Positions 1 to 9,588 of a stretch of DNA of 64,000 bases are shown one piece after another; within the stretch, counting starts at the first letter, position 1, and the number at the start of each line of letters is the position of its first letter. Below the pieces are notes generated by a model. That model was not told the origin of the DNA, did no database searches, and saw only the letters and a list, made by a program, of their open reading frames with translations. A program made the position numbers and the translations under genes. This stretch comes from Chengkuizengella marina (lineage in GTDB: Bacteria > Bacillota > Bacilli > Paenibacillales > KCTC-33759): positions 124,001-188,000 of the forward strand of contig NZ_SIJB01000029.1 of NCBI RefSeq assembly GCF_009910845.1, written 5' to 3'.

Positions 1-1
1 A

Positions 2-3000
2 ATTCATCATAGCATCAATTTAGGACAAGGCCCACTAGTAAAACTAGGTTTGTTTAAAACAAATGAAGGTGATCATTTACTTATCGTCATACATCATTTA
101 GTCATCGATGGTGTATCATGGAGGATTTTATTTGAAGACCTTACTTCAACATATATGCAGCTGAAGAGGAATGAAACGATCCAATTGCCTAAAAAAACAG
201 ATTCATATTTAAAATGGTCAAATGAATTGAAAAAGATTGCAAATGAAATCAAGTTTTTGAAAAAAGAAAAAGCATATTGGAATAAGATTGAATCTTCTAA
301 TATTATCCCTATTCCTAAAGATAACGAACAAGTAGAAAGAAAAGGAATAGATAGTCAAACATATAAATTCCAACTGTCAGTAGAAGAAACTACTAAATTG
401 TTAACTAATGTACACAAAGCATATAACACAGAGATGAACGATATTTTGTTATGTGCGCTGGGTCTATCATTAAAGAAATGGACAGGAGAGAATCAATTCA
501 TGATCAGCTTAGAAGGTCATGGAAGGGAAGAAGTTATAAAAGATATCAATATCGGAAGAACGATAGGCTGGTTTACGTCTATTTATCCAGTTCGATTAAA
601 TATGAAATACTCAACAAATCTTTCTAATCAAATCAAACATCTGAAAGAAAAATTAAGGCAAATTCCTAATAAGGGAATAGGGTATGGAATGATAAAATAT
701 TTGACATCAGATGATTTGAAAACAAAGATAAGCTCTGGAATCAACCCTGAAATAAGCTTTAATTACCTAGGACAATTTGATACAGATGTGAATACAGTGT
801 CATTTGAAAGTTCCCCGCTCTCAGTTGGTGAAGAGGTGAGTACAAATTCAGAAAGACAGTATGTACTAGATATTATTAGCTCTGTGGAGAATGGAATGTT
901 AAATGTATCCATTACGTATGATGTAAATGAATATAAAAGCGATACAATGATTCAGTTTGCTTCTTACATGCAAGAGAGTCTGGATCATATTATACAACAC
1001 TGTGTGAATAAAGGGTTTAAGGAAATCACACCTTCTGATGTGGGGGCAAAGGATCTTTCTATTCATGGATTTGAATCCTTGCCAATTGAGAAATCAGAAA
1101 TAAAGCGTATTTATAATTTAAGTCCAATGCAAGAAGGAATGTTATTTCATTCTTTATTGAATCCTGAATCATCCGCTTATTTTGAACAATTATCCAGCAC
1201 GATAAGAGGAAAAATTGATATAGATGTTTTAGAAAAGAGTTTTCATTTTCTAGTTGAAAAATACGATATTCTTCGTACAAACTTTATGCACTCAAATTTA
1301 AAAAGACCTAAACAAGTTGTATTCAAAAACAAAAAACTAAAGATCCAATTTAAAGATTTCTCTCATTTAAAACAACTTGAAATCCAAAATGAAATACGGA
1401 AATTTAAAATTAAAGATAAAGAATATATCTTTGATTTAACGAAAGATGATCTTTTTAGAATGTCAGTTTTAAAAATAACAGACGATCAATTTGAGGTGAT
1501 TTGGAGTTTTCATCATATTTTGATGGATGGTTGGTGTTTACAGCCAATTACACAAGAACTATTTGAAATTTATCATAAACTGAAACACAACGATTCTATT
1601 GTAATTGGAGATACCCCTTCATATTCAAATTATATTGAATGGTTGGATGAGCAGGATTATGAAGAAGCAAAAACGTTCTGGGAGCAATACCTTTCAAATT
1701 ATGAGATGAAAGCAACGTTACCGACATCTCATATGAACAATGATATAAAGCCATATAAACAAGTAAATAAAGTGGTGAAATTTAGCAGAGAGACTACACA
1801 AAAATTAGAGAAAATAGCTAAAGATTATCACATCACATTAAACACTATTTTTCAAACTGCTTGGGGTATATTGCTCAGCAAGTATAACCATACAAATGAC
1901 GTAGTTTTTGGTATGGTGACTTCTGGAAGACCTGCTGAAATTAAAAATGTTGATAAGATGATAGGTCTATTTATCAATACGATTCCTATCAGAATAAAAG
2001 TAGAAAGCAAGCAATCTTTTTCAGATTTAATCACTCATATTCATCAAGATTCTATTCTAAAGCAGAATGTTGGATTTTTTCCATTAGCTGAAATTCAATC
2101 TTTATCGTCATTAAAACAAGATTTAATAGATCATTTATTTGCTTTTCAAAATTTTGGAGATCAATCTACCTCTACAATTACAAATAATGGTTTTGAAATC
2201 TTGAAAACAGAAGAGTTTGAACAAACTAATTATGATTTTAATATTATGGTTATTCCAAATGAACAATTAGAAGTGAGGTTTAAATATAATGCCTCTGTTT
2301 ATGAACAGCAAATGATTGATGATATTTCAGTACATTATCACAATATCCTTCAAATTATAACGGATGAACCTAATATTTTAATCAAAGACATTGAAATATT
2401 ATCTGATAAAGAAAAAGACTTAATTTTAGTTGATTTTAACCATACTAAACATCATTATCCTAAAGATAAAACGATACAAATGCTGTTTGAAGAGCAGGCA
2501 CAAAAACATCCAGACCACATAGCAGTTGTTTGCGAGGATGTAAAACTAACTTATGCTGAGTTAAATGAAAAAGCCAATCATCTTGCCAACAGATTAAAGA
2601 AAGAAGGAGTAAAAGCTGACACCGTTGTTGCTATGATGCAAGAACGATCTATTGAATTGATCATAGGAATGTTAGCCGTCCTCAAAGCGGGAGGTGCATA
2701 TTTGCCAATTGATCCAGACTATCCATCAGAAAGAGTAGAGTACTTATTAGCTGATAGTGAAGCGGATATTTTGTTAACTAAAACGGCATACTTGCATAAG
2801 GTGAATAAAAACATAACAGTGATCGAACTGGAAAAAGCTCAGCATATGGAAAGTGAAGTTAATAATTTATCAATTGAGTATAAAGCATCTCACTTGGCTT
2901 ATATGATGTATACATCAGGTTCTACTGGGAAACCAAAAGGTGTCATGGTTGAACAGCAAAATGTTGTGAGATTAGTGAAAAACACAAATTATGTCACCTT

Positions 3001-5842
3001 TGCTGAAGGAGATCGAATCTTACAGACAGGGGCTGAAGTATTTGATGCTTGTACATTTGAAATATGGGGTGCACTTCTAAATGGATTAGAACTTTATGTA
3101 GTGGACAAATATACCATACTAAGTCCTGAGAAATTAGAAAAAACAATGAAAGAGAACAAAATTACAACGATGTGGTTAACATCTCCATTGTTTAATCAAC
3201 TATCCCTACAAAAATCGAATATGTTTGACCAATTAAATACTTTAATTGTTGGTGGAGATGTATTAACACCAAAAAGGATTAATGATGTTAAGAAACATTG
3301 TCCAAATCTTACTGTTGTAAATGGGTACGGACCAACAGAAAATACAACGTTCTCATGCTGTTATGCAATTCATAAAACCCATGAATCCAATATTCCTATT
3401 GGTCAACCCATTCATAATTCAACCGCTTATATTGTTGATCCTTTTGGAAAGCTTGCACCTGTAGGTGTACCTGGAGAGCTTTGGGTTGGTGGAGATGGAG
3501 TGGCAAGAGGTTACAAAAATCTTGATACGTTAACCTCAGAAAAATTTATTTCTAACCCGTTTGTTATAGATAAACAGAGATGTTATCGAACTGGTGATTT
3601 AGCAAGGTGGTTGCCTGATGGAAATATTGAGTACATTGGTAGAATGGACAATCAATTAAAAATTAGAGGATTTAGGGTAGAGGTCGGTGAGATTGAGAGA
3701 CAGATCTTAAAAAATAAAGATGTAAAGGAATCCGTAGTCATACCAAAAGAGCATAACCAGATGAAATATTTATGTGCTTATATCGTTACAGACAAAGTAC
3801 TATCTGTTCAAGAAATGAAAATGTTTCTAGAGAGTAAACTCCCAGATTATATGATTCCATCTGCGTATGTGTTCATGGATAAATTCCCATTAAACCAAAA
3901 CGGAAAAGTGGATCGGAAAGTACTTCCTGAACCTGACTTTGTAACAAGTACAGATGTTGATTATGTTCAGCCAAGAAATGAAATTGAAAAGCAGATTTTG
4001 GATATATGGTGTGGATTGTTAAATGTAGAACGAATTAGTATACATGATGATTTCTTTGAAATAGGAGGTCATTCATTAAAGGCGATTCAATTGGTATCAG
4101 AATTGGCACAGTTAGGTTATAACATTCGAATTAATGATGTATTTACATATCAGACGCCTGAAAAACTAGCTAAACTTATTTACTTAAACGATAAAAAACA
4201 GAACGTTTATATTGATGATATTTATCGAGCAGAAGAATTTATCAATAAAAAATTAAATATCAAAAGTCAACTTCATCAATTTGATGTGGATGATAATGAC
4301 AAACCAGTGATTGTCCTTTTTGTAGAAGGATTAAACGAAGAATTGATGAACCAAATTGTTTCTTTAGTTGATGAGAGTGTAGATGACAAAATAAAACCAC
4401 ACTATATCGTTGAATGGATAGAGTTAATCCATGACTTAAAAATGAGTCGAGAAGATTTTGATAAAGTTATACGTAGTAAACAATTGTCTTCCCATATGAT
4501 GCTAGATGAAATATTAAAGGAAATTGAAACAAGGCACTCGCATTTGGAACGGGATTTAATCAATAGAAAAGTTATAGATACTTATCAAGTGTCACCTTCT
4601 CAAAAGTACCATCTAGAACAGAAAGATTTTTCAGGAACAGCGATTAAATGGGATAAGTACCTCCATAAAGATGTGTTAGATAAGGCATTTTTACATCTTT
4701 TATCATCAGAAAGTACAATGAGGAGCATACTTGAAAAAGATGCAGGTATATATTATTGGAAAGAACATGAACCTGTTTCAGAAGCACATATTCCTTTTGT
4801 AGATTTGTCTTCATACGATAAAAACACAACAAAGAAAATCATTAATTTTATCATGGATAAATACTTTTTGAAGGAATATAAAATGGAGCATTCATTGTTG
4901 TTTAGAGCGTGTTTAATAAAAGAAAACCTTAGGGATCATGTGTTGTTGTTGCCTTTTTCTCATGTTGTTTTTGATTATATGAGCAGTGAAATTATTAAAA
5001 ATAAACTAAATCACTATTACCAAAAAATATCGTTAGGGCAAAGTGTCAAGATTGAACAAAATAATCGATTTAAAACTTTTATCCAGCAAATACAAAAAGG
5101 ACCACAATCTATGAATGATCAACAAATCATGGATGAATTTAAACTAAAAGAATTTGAAAGATTAAGTACTCAAATTGAATCAAAAGTGAAACAAAATGAT
5201 AGATCTAAATACAGTGTTGTTGATTTTGAAACGAGGATTACAAACGGTTCTTGGCAGATGAATTCCGAAGAGATATGGGAATTAAGCTTGGATATTTTAT
5301 GTAACTATTTCCAATCTTATTTTGAAATATCTAAAGTTCCACTTTGGGTAACAAATTATGGAAGGCGGTTTGGTTCAGAAACTTATTTTAATACGATTGG
5401 AGAATTTATCGATTATATCCCTATTTTAGTGAATGGTGAAGCTAGTGTTAATGATAATGCTCAACAAATAAAAGAGAAATTGAAATGGGTACCTGAAAAA
5501 AATATTCACTTTGCTAATTTAATGTATAACGATGAAATGAAAAAAGATTATCCAATATCAAACGAACTGTTATTTAAATCATTTAAACAAATTCCAATTA
5601 ACTTTAATTACTTAGGTGAACTAAAAGTAGAAGATGACGGTTTAAGAGATTTAGATACAGGACATATTAACAGTGAAAATCGTTCAAGAATTATTAACAT
5701 GATTTCGTATGATCACGAAAAATTGTACATTTCTATCATATTGCCATATATTGTTGATCAAAATATAGCATTGAAACAATTGCAAAAAGCAGCTATTCGG
5801 CACTTAACAAAAAAAGGCTATAACATAAACACTAATTATTAA
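2..5842 (+). CDS. Nonribosomal peptide synthetase, C-terminal part (E | C-A(Val)-PCP-degenerate E), 5' truncated
   Basis: The frame is open to the first base, so this is the 3' part of a larger synthetase; an internal TTG at 50 is not a start. Domains in order: an active-looking epimerization domain (HHLVIDGVSW near 92, EGHGRE near 512, RTIGWFT, FNYLGQF near 760); a condensation domain (LSPMQEGML near 1118, HHILMDGW near 1511); an adenylation domain about 2480-3930 (TSGSTGKPKG, NGYGPTEN, NGKVDR); a carrier domain with GGHSLKA near 4063; a linker; and a terminal epimerase/condensation-like domain about 4590-5830. By-eye alignment to GrsA gives the specificity code DAFWIGGTFK, the classic valine code. 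In the last domain HHxxxDG is SHVVFDY and the catalytic EGHGRE motif is replaced by TNYGRRF, so epimerase activity is doubtful. No thioesterase follows. The MFS and Dab aminotransferase genes downstream appear co-transcribed. Confidence 0.93.
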   Translation: MHHSINLGQGPLVKLGLFKTNEGDHLLIVIHHLVIDGVSWRILFEDLTSTYMQLKRNETIQLPKKTDSYLKWSNELKKIANEIKFLKKEKAYWNKIESSNIIPIPKDNEQVERKGIDSQTYKFQLSVEETTKLLTNVHKAYNTEMNDILLCALGLSLKKWTGENQFMISLEGHGREEVIKDINIGRTIGWFTSIYPVRLNMKYSTNLSNQIKHLKEKLRQIPNKGIGYGMIKYLTSDDLKTKISSGINPEISFNYLGQFDTDVNTVSFESSPLSVGEEVSTNSERQYVLDIISSVENGMLNVSITYDVNEYKSDTMIQFASYMQESLDHIIQHCVNKGFKEITPSDVGAKDLSIHGFESLPIEKSEIKRIYNLSPMQEGMLFHSLLNPESSAYFEQLSSTIRGKIDIDVLEKSFHFLVEKYDILRTNFMHSNLKRPKQVVFKNKKLKIQFKDFSHLKQLEIQNEIRKFKIKDKEYIFDLTKDDLFRMSVLKITDDQFEVIWSFHHILMDGWCLQPITQELFEIYHKLKHNDSIVIGDTPSYSNYIEWLDEQDYEEAKTFWEQYLSNYEMKATLPTSHMNNDIKPYKQVNKVVKFSRETTQKLEKIAKDYHITLNTIFQTAWGILLSKYNHTNDVVFGMVTSGRPAEIKNVDKMIGLFINTIPIRIKVESKQSFSDLITHIHQDSILKQNVGFFPLAEIQSLSSLKQDLIDHLFAFQNFGDQSTSTITNNGFEILKTEEFEQTNYDFNIMVIPNEQLEVRFKYNASVYEQQMIDDISVHYHNILQIITDEPNILIKDIEILSDKEKDLILVDFNHTKHHYPKDKTIQMLFEEQAQKHPDHIAVVCEDVKLTYAELNEKANHLANRLKKEGVKADTVVAMMQERSIELIIGMLAVLKAGGAYLPIDPDYPSERVEYLLADSEADILLTKTAYLHKVNKNITVIELEKAQHMESEVNNLSIEYKASHLAYMMYTSGSTGKPKGVMVEQQNVVRLVKNTNYVTFAEGDRILQTGAEVFDACTFEIWGALLNGLELYVVDKYTILSPEKLEKTMKENKITTMWLTSPLFNQLSLQKSNMFDQLNTLIVGGDVLTPKRINDVKKHCPNLTVVNGYGPTENTTFSCCYAIHKTHESNIPIGQPIHNSTAYIVDPFGKLAPVGVPGELWVGGDGVARGYKNLDTLTSEKFISNPFVIDKQRCYRTGDLARWLPDGNIEYIGRMDNQLKIRGFRVEVGEIERQILKNKDVKESVVIPKEHNQMKYLCAYIVTDKVLSVQEMKMFLESKLPDYMIPSAYVFMDKFPLNQNGKVDRKVLPEPDFVTSTDVDYVQPRNEIEKQILDIWCGLLNVERISIHDDFFEIGGHSLKAIQLVSELAQLGYNIRINDVFTYQTPEKLAKLIYLNDKKQNVYIDDIYRAEEFINKKLNIKSQLHQFDVDDNDKPVIVLFVEGLNEELMNQIVSLVDESVDDKIKPHYIVEWIELIHDLKMSREDFDKVIRSKQLSSHMMLDEILKEIETRHSHLERDLINRKVIDTYQVSPSQKYHLEQKDFSGTAIKWDKYLHKDVLDKAFLHLLSSESTMRSILEKDAGIYYWKEHEPVSEAHIPFVDLSSYDKNTTKKIINFIMDKYFLKEYKMEHSLLFRACLIKENLRDHVLLLPFSHVVFDYMSSEIIKNKLNHYYQKISLGQSVKIEQNNRFKTFIQQIQKGPQSMNDQQIMDEFKLKEFERLSTQIESKVKQNDRSKYSVVDFETRITNGSWQMNSEEIWELSLDILCNYFQSYFEISKVPLWVTNYGRRFGSETYFNTIGEFIDYIPILVNGEASVNDNAQQIKEKLKWVPEKNIHFANLMYNDEMKKDYPISNELLFKSFKQIPINFNYLGELKVEDDGLRDLDTGHINSENRSRIINMISYDHEKLYISIILPYIVDQNIALKQLQKAAIRHLTKKGYNINTNY

Positions 5843-5869
5843 AAGATATTTTAGAAGGGAAAAGAGAAT

Positions 5870-7162
5870 ATGTCAGATACTAGAAATATCGTTTTAATTA
5901 GTATTAGCCGTTTAATATCTGAGCTAGGTTCCGTAGCATTAAGGTTTGCTCTTAGCTTATATATTTTAGACATTACTGGTTCACCTTTAATGTTTGGCTT
6001 TGTATTTGGATTTACCTATATACCAGGTGTCCTTGTAAACTTGTTTGCAGGAGTGCTTATTGATAGGAGTAATAAGAAAAAAATCTTAATAGCTACGGAT
6101 CTATTAAGTGGTATAACCACCATATTATTTCTAGTTTTGTTTTTATTTCAACCAGCCAATATAGCATTATTAATTTGTTATGTTATTATTCTATACTCGT
6201 TTCAAGCTGTATTTTTACTAGCTATGAATGCATCTATCCCTGAACTCGTTTCTAAGAATCGAGTGATGGCAGTAAATTCTAATATTCAGAGTATTAGCAC
6301 TTTATTAAGTATTGTAGGATTATTTGTTGGTGCCTTTGCTTATGGGGCTTTTGGAATTGAAATGGTGTTTCTTATTGACGGTATTTCATTTATTTTATCA
6401 GGCATCATTAATGTGTTTTTTGTATTTAGAAAAAAGTCAGAGGAGTTTTTGCAAAACAGTACTTACTGGGAAAGTATGAAAGAAGTTTATCAATATATCA
6501 AAGATCGCAACGAGTTAAAATATTTGCTAGGCATTTTTCTTGTCATTAATTTTATGTTTATACCAATCGTAACGCTAGTGATGCCTTATATTATGCGTGA
6601 AATCTATGAAATGTCTGAATTTTATATAGCTTTAATAGAGGGGGCATTAGGTTTTGGTCTTATCGTTGGGGCATTATTAGTGGCGATCAAAAAAATAGGT
6701 CAGTTTGTTATTAACAAAATATTTATACTATTTCAACTATTAGCGTTTATGACAGTGTTATGGATTTTCCCAGAGATACCTTATATATCAATTGAATCTT
6801 CATTGGTCATTTTGCTAGGATATATGATTATTTTAACATTTATGGGGATGTTTAATGCTATGGCTAACATTCCTATGGTGTCTTATGTGCAAATTTATAT
6901 TCCAGAGAAAATGAGAGCAAGTTTTTTTGGAATTGTTACAACAGTAGCTACAATGAGTGTACCAGTGGGTCTATGGATATATGGAGCCGTATTAGAGATG
7001 GTCAGTTGGACATATTTAACGACGATTTCAGGTGTCACTTTAATCATCATTGGTTTTATAGCACATCGAAATAAGGAACTAAGAGAATTTTTTAGTAGAG
7101 AGCAGGATGATGACAAAGATAATATGGAACTTAATTCGATAGAAGTTATTGAATCTAACTAA
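5870..7162 (+). CDS. MFS-family exporter of the NRPS cluster
   Basis: A 430-aa integral membrane protein with about 12 hydrophobic segments and the MFS loop signature GVLIDRSNKKK after the second segment. It resembles the MFS_3/EntS-type exporters commonly found beside siderophore or peptide synthetases. ATG at 5870 follows AGAAGGGA at 5853-5860, only 27 bases after the synthetase stop, so one transcript is likely. The most likely role is export of, or self-protection against, the peptide made by the neighbouring synthetase; the substrate cannot be read from sequence. The charged C-terminal tail (about residues 400-430, rich in D/E/N) is cytoplasmic by inference. Confidence 0.85.
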   Translation: MSDTRNIVLISISRLISELGSVALRFALSLYILDITGSPLMFGFVFGFTYIPGVLVNLFAGVLIDRSNKKKILIATDLLSGITTILFLVLFLFQPANIALLICYVIILYSFQAVFLLAMNASIPELVSKNRVMAVNSNIQSISTLLSIVGLFVGAFAYGAFGIEMVFLIDGISFILSGIINVFFVFRKKSEEFLQNSTYWESMKEVYQYIKDRNELKYLLGIFLVINFMFIPIVTLVMPYIMREIYEMSEFYIALIEGALGFGLIVGALLVAIKKIGQFVINKIFILFQLLAFMTVLWIFPEIPYISIESSLVILLGYMIILTFMGMFNAMANIPMVSYVQIYIPEKMRASFFGIVTTVATMSVPVGLWIYGAVLEMVSWTYLTTISGVTLIIIGFIAHRNKELREFFSREQDDDKDNMELNSIEVIESN

Positions 7163-7207
7163 ATAAATTTAACTATAAATAATAAAAATAGAGAGGAAGA
7201 TAAACTA

Positions 7208-8506
7208 ATGAATATTTTTGAAAAAATAGAGTCAAATGTAAGGTCTTATTGCAGAAACTATCCTGTCGTTTTTGATAAAGCAAAAGGGGAAATATTATAT
7301 GCTAAAACAGGGGAAAGTTACATTGATTTTTTAGCAGGTGCAGGTGCATTAAATTACGGACATAATCATGATTACATGAAGGGCAAAATGATAGATTATA
7401 TTACTTCAGATAAAATTATGCATGGTTTAGATTTATATACTAGTGCTAAAGAGGATTTCATATCTGCATTTCATGAAAAAATATTAAGTCCACGTCAATT
7501 AAATTACAAGATTCAATTTAGTGGACCAACAGGTGCGAATGCAGTAGAAGCAGCATTAAAGTTGGCTAGAAAATTCAAAAAACGTACAGGAATTTTTGCA
7601 TTAATGGGAAGTTTCCACGGTATGACATTAGGAAGTTTATCAATTTCAAGTAATAAATCAAATAGAGCAGGTGCAGGACTAGATTTAGATGGTGTTACCT
7701 TTATTCCATTCAATCATGGTCCATTTGGAAATATGGATACGATAAAATATATGGAATATATTTTGAATGATACGCATTCAGGAATTGAAAAACCAGCCGC
7801 AATGATTATTGAAACTGTTCAAGCTGAGGGAGGAGTAAATGTTGCGGACATAGAGTGGTTGAGAAAATTAAGAAAATTATGTGATGAACATGATATTCTG
7901 CTCATTTGTGATGATATACAGGTTGGTTGTTTACGAACAGGTTCATTTTTTTCATTTGAAAGAGCCGACATCATACCAGATATCGTTGTTTTATCAAAAT
8001 CTATTAGTGGATATGGACTGCCTATGTCATTAGTATTGATCAGACCCGAGTTAGATATTTGGAAACCAGGAGAACATAATGGGACTTTCCGAGGGAACCA
8101 ATTGGCATTTATTGCTGCCAAAGCAGCTTTGGAGATCATTGAAGAAGAAAAGTTAGAAGAAGAAGTAAAAAGAAAGGAATATTTTATTAAACAGTTTCTC
8201 GAAAGAGAAATAAAACCAATAGATTCTTCTATTGATATTAGAGGAATTGGAATGATATGGGGAATTGATTTATCAGGACTTAAAAACAACAATATTACCA
8301 GTGGTGTGATCAAGGATTGTTTTGAACATGGATTGATCATAGAGAGTGCAGGAAGAAATGATCATGTCATTAAAATTTTACCACCTTTAACGATAGGAAT
8401 AGAAAACTTAAATGAAGGATGTAATATTTTAAAACAAAGTTTGTTAAAAGCAATTAAAAATGCAAATGAAACATCGAATACTTCTTTTTCAACAAATATA
8501 ATCTAG
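7208..8506 (+). CDS. Diaminobutyrate--2-oxoglutarate aminotransferase (EctB-like)
   Basis: A 432-aa class III PLP aminotransferase. The N-terminus (ESNVRSYCRNYPVVF, then FLAGAGALNYGHN) is the distinctive EctB/Dat opening. GPTGANAVEAALKLA and the PLP lysine in LSKSISGYG are present. The reaction in the family converts L-aspartate-4-semialdehyde plus glutamate to L-2,4-diaminobutyrate. No ectA or ectC lies beside it, so ectoine synthesis is unlikely here; supply of diaminobutyrate to the upstream NRPS is the better reading. Since the one A domain seen reads as valine, Dab would have to enter at modules left of the window. GAGAGGAAGA precedes ATG at 7208, and the gap to the exporter is 45 bases. 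Confidence 0.87.
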   Translation: MNIFEKIESNVRSYCRNYPVVFDKAKGEILYAKTGESYIDFLAGAGALNYGHNHDYMKGKMIDYITSDKIMHGLDLYTSAKEDFISAFHEKILSPRQLNYKIQFSGPTGANAVEAALKLARKFKKRTGIFALMGSFHGMTLGSLSISSNKSNRAGAGLDLDGVTFIPFNHGPFGNMDTIKYMEYILNDTHSGIEKPAAMIIETVQAEGGVNVADIEWLRKLRKLCDEHDILLICDDIQVGCLRTGSFFSFERADIIPDIVVLSKSISGYGLPMSLVLIRPELDIWKPGEHNGTFRGNQLAFIAAKAALEIIEEEKLEEEVKRKEYFIKQFLEREIKPIDSSIDIRGIGMIWGIDLSGLKNNNITSGVIKDCFEHGLIIESAGRNDHVIKILPPLTIGIENLNEGCNILKQSLLKAIKNANETSNTSFSTNII

Positions 8507-8601
8507 CTATTAAAATTGTTAATTTATTTCATAAATAGAAATAAATAAAATATAATTTGTATATGGAACTAATTTTATAATGATAGGTGGAAAAAAATGA
8601 T

Positions 8602-9336
8602 ATGAAAAAGATCATACTGTTATCAATTTTTATTATTGGGGTTATCGGTGTTGCAAATCTGTATTGGTTTTATCAAGGAGATTCAGAGCTTAATTTAGTA
8701 GATTTCGAAGTTAATAAATCACTCTCTGTTGCAAATGTTGATCATGTCCAAATTATTTCACCAGTAGGAACAGTTCAAATTGTTCAGTCTGAAGGAGATC
8801 AAATTCAGGTTAAAATGAAAGGAAAAACAACTAAAAAGACAGAAAATAATTATGAATTAGATATTCAGGAATCTGACGGTCAAGCCTCTATAGAGGTTAA
8901 AAAAACAAAAGGGAATTTATTTGACTTGTATACCGAATACGATTTAATCGTAAAAGTACCAGAAACAGAGTTTACACAATTTCAAGTACATACGGAGTCT
9001 GCCAGTGTTGAAATGAATAATGTATCATCTAATAAATATGTATTAAAAACAGTAACTGGAGATATGAATATAAATGTAGTTCAAGGATCTTTCGATATTA
9101 GGACAGACACAGGTGAAATCTTATTGGAATTAGAACAGATTATTGATGATATTGTTGGAAAATCGGTTACTGGTGATATTATAATAAAATCACAACAACC
9201 TCCCGAAGCATTACAAATTGATTTTGATACGGATACTGGAGAAGAAGTCATTAACATACCCAGTTATATAACAGGGAAAGGGCCTATCATTAAACTTTCG
9301 TCAAACACAGGTGATTTGGAATTAGTAAGTAAATAA
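8602..9336 (+). CDS. DUF4097-like membrane-anchored beta-repeat protein
   Basis: A 244-aa protein with one N-terminal membrane segment (about residues 3-23) and an extracytoplasmic beta-rich body. The body carries repeated short strands with the theme TVTGDxxI/TDTGEI/TDTGE/SNTGDLE, typical of DUF4097 putative adhesins that form a right-handed beta structure. I chose ATG at 8602, which has AGGTGG at 8585-8590 upstream. A GTG at 8587 would add five residues but overlaps that site. It is separated from the aminotransferase by 95 AT-rich bases and is closed by its own terminator, so it is probably an independent gene. Function in the family is not settled; surface or envelope-stress roles are often suggested. 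Confidence 0.75.
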   Translation: MKKIILLSIFIIGVIGVANLYWFYQGDSELNLVDFEVNKSLSVANVDHVQIISPVGTVQIVQSEGDQIQVKMKGKTTKKTENNYELDIQESDGQASIEVKKTKGNLFDLYTEYDLIVKVPETEFTQFQVHTESASVEMNNVSSNKYVLKTVTGDMNINVVQGSFDIRTDTGEILLELEQIIDDIVGKSVTGDIIIKSQQPPEALQIDFDTDTGEEVINIPSYITGKGPIIKLSSNTGDLELVSK

Positions 9337-9357
9337 TAATTGTTCAGGTGTATAACG

Positions 9358-9398
9358 AACCAACCATTGTTGTTAAAATAATGGTTGGTTTTTTTTTA
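9358..9398 (+). terminator. Rho-independent terminator after the DUF4097-like gene
   Basis: An 11-bp inverted repeat, AACCAACCATT / AATGGTTGGTT, with an 11-nt loop is followed immediately by a run of nine T. Confidence 0.9.
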
Positions 9399-9426
9399 TA
9401 AAAAAAATTGTACTTCTTTTACTTAC

Positions 9427-9533
9427 TAATCTTTTAAATATATTAAATAAATGTTGTTATTTTAAAGTTTCTATTGTTTTTTTATAAAAGCTTCTTTGTA
9501 ATCTTACTTGTTATTCGTTATAATAAGCTTCGT
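9427..9533 (+). repeat. Direct repeat copy 1 (promoter region), partner at 10217-10337
   Basis: The stretch TTTAAAG..TATTG..TTTTT.TATAAA.GCTTCT followed by TTGTAATCTTA.TT.TTATTCGTTATAATAAGCTTC occurs twice about 800 bases apart. Copy 2 carries an extra 8-10 bases between GCTTCT and TTGTAA. The boundaries are approximate. Confidence 0.75.
9496..9524 (+). promoter_or_regulatory. SigA-type promoter of the VTT-family gene
   Basis: TTGTAA (9496-9501), 17 bases, TATAAT (9519-9524). The same promoter, including flanks, is repeated at 10301-10329 before the T-box leader. Its position shows that the TTG at 9508, which opens the longer reading frame, cannot be a translation start because it lies inside the promoter. 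Confidence 0.8.
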
Positions 9534-9588
9534 TGTGCTGAAGTATACTCACCTATATTGGCTATCCCCAGATAGGAAGGAAAGAGTT

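Noticed and set aside
7819-8340. 173-codon open frame on the minus strand
   Set aside because: It lies entirely inside the aminotransferase gene, has no ribosome site and its product has no family features; a shadow frame.
7208-8506. Ectoine biosynthesis
   Set aside because: Only an EctB-like enzyme is present. No ectA or ectC is adjacent, and the gene follows an NRPS and its exporter.
9508-9588. Upstream TTG start for the VTT-family protein
   Set aside because: The codon lies between the -35 and -10 boxes of the gene's own promoter.
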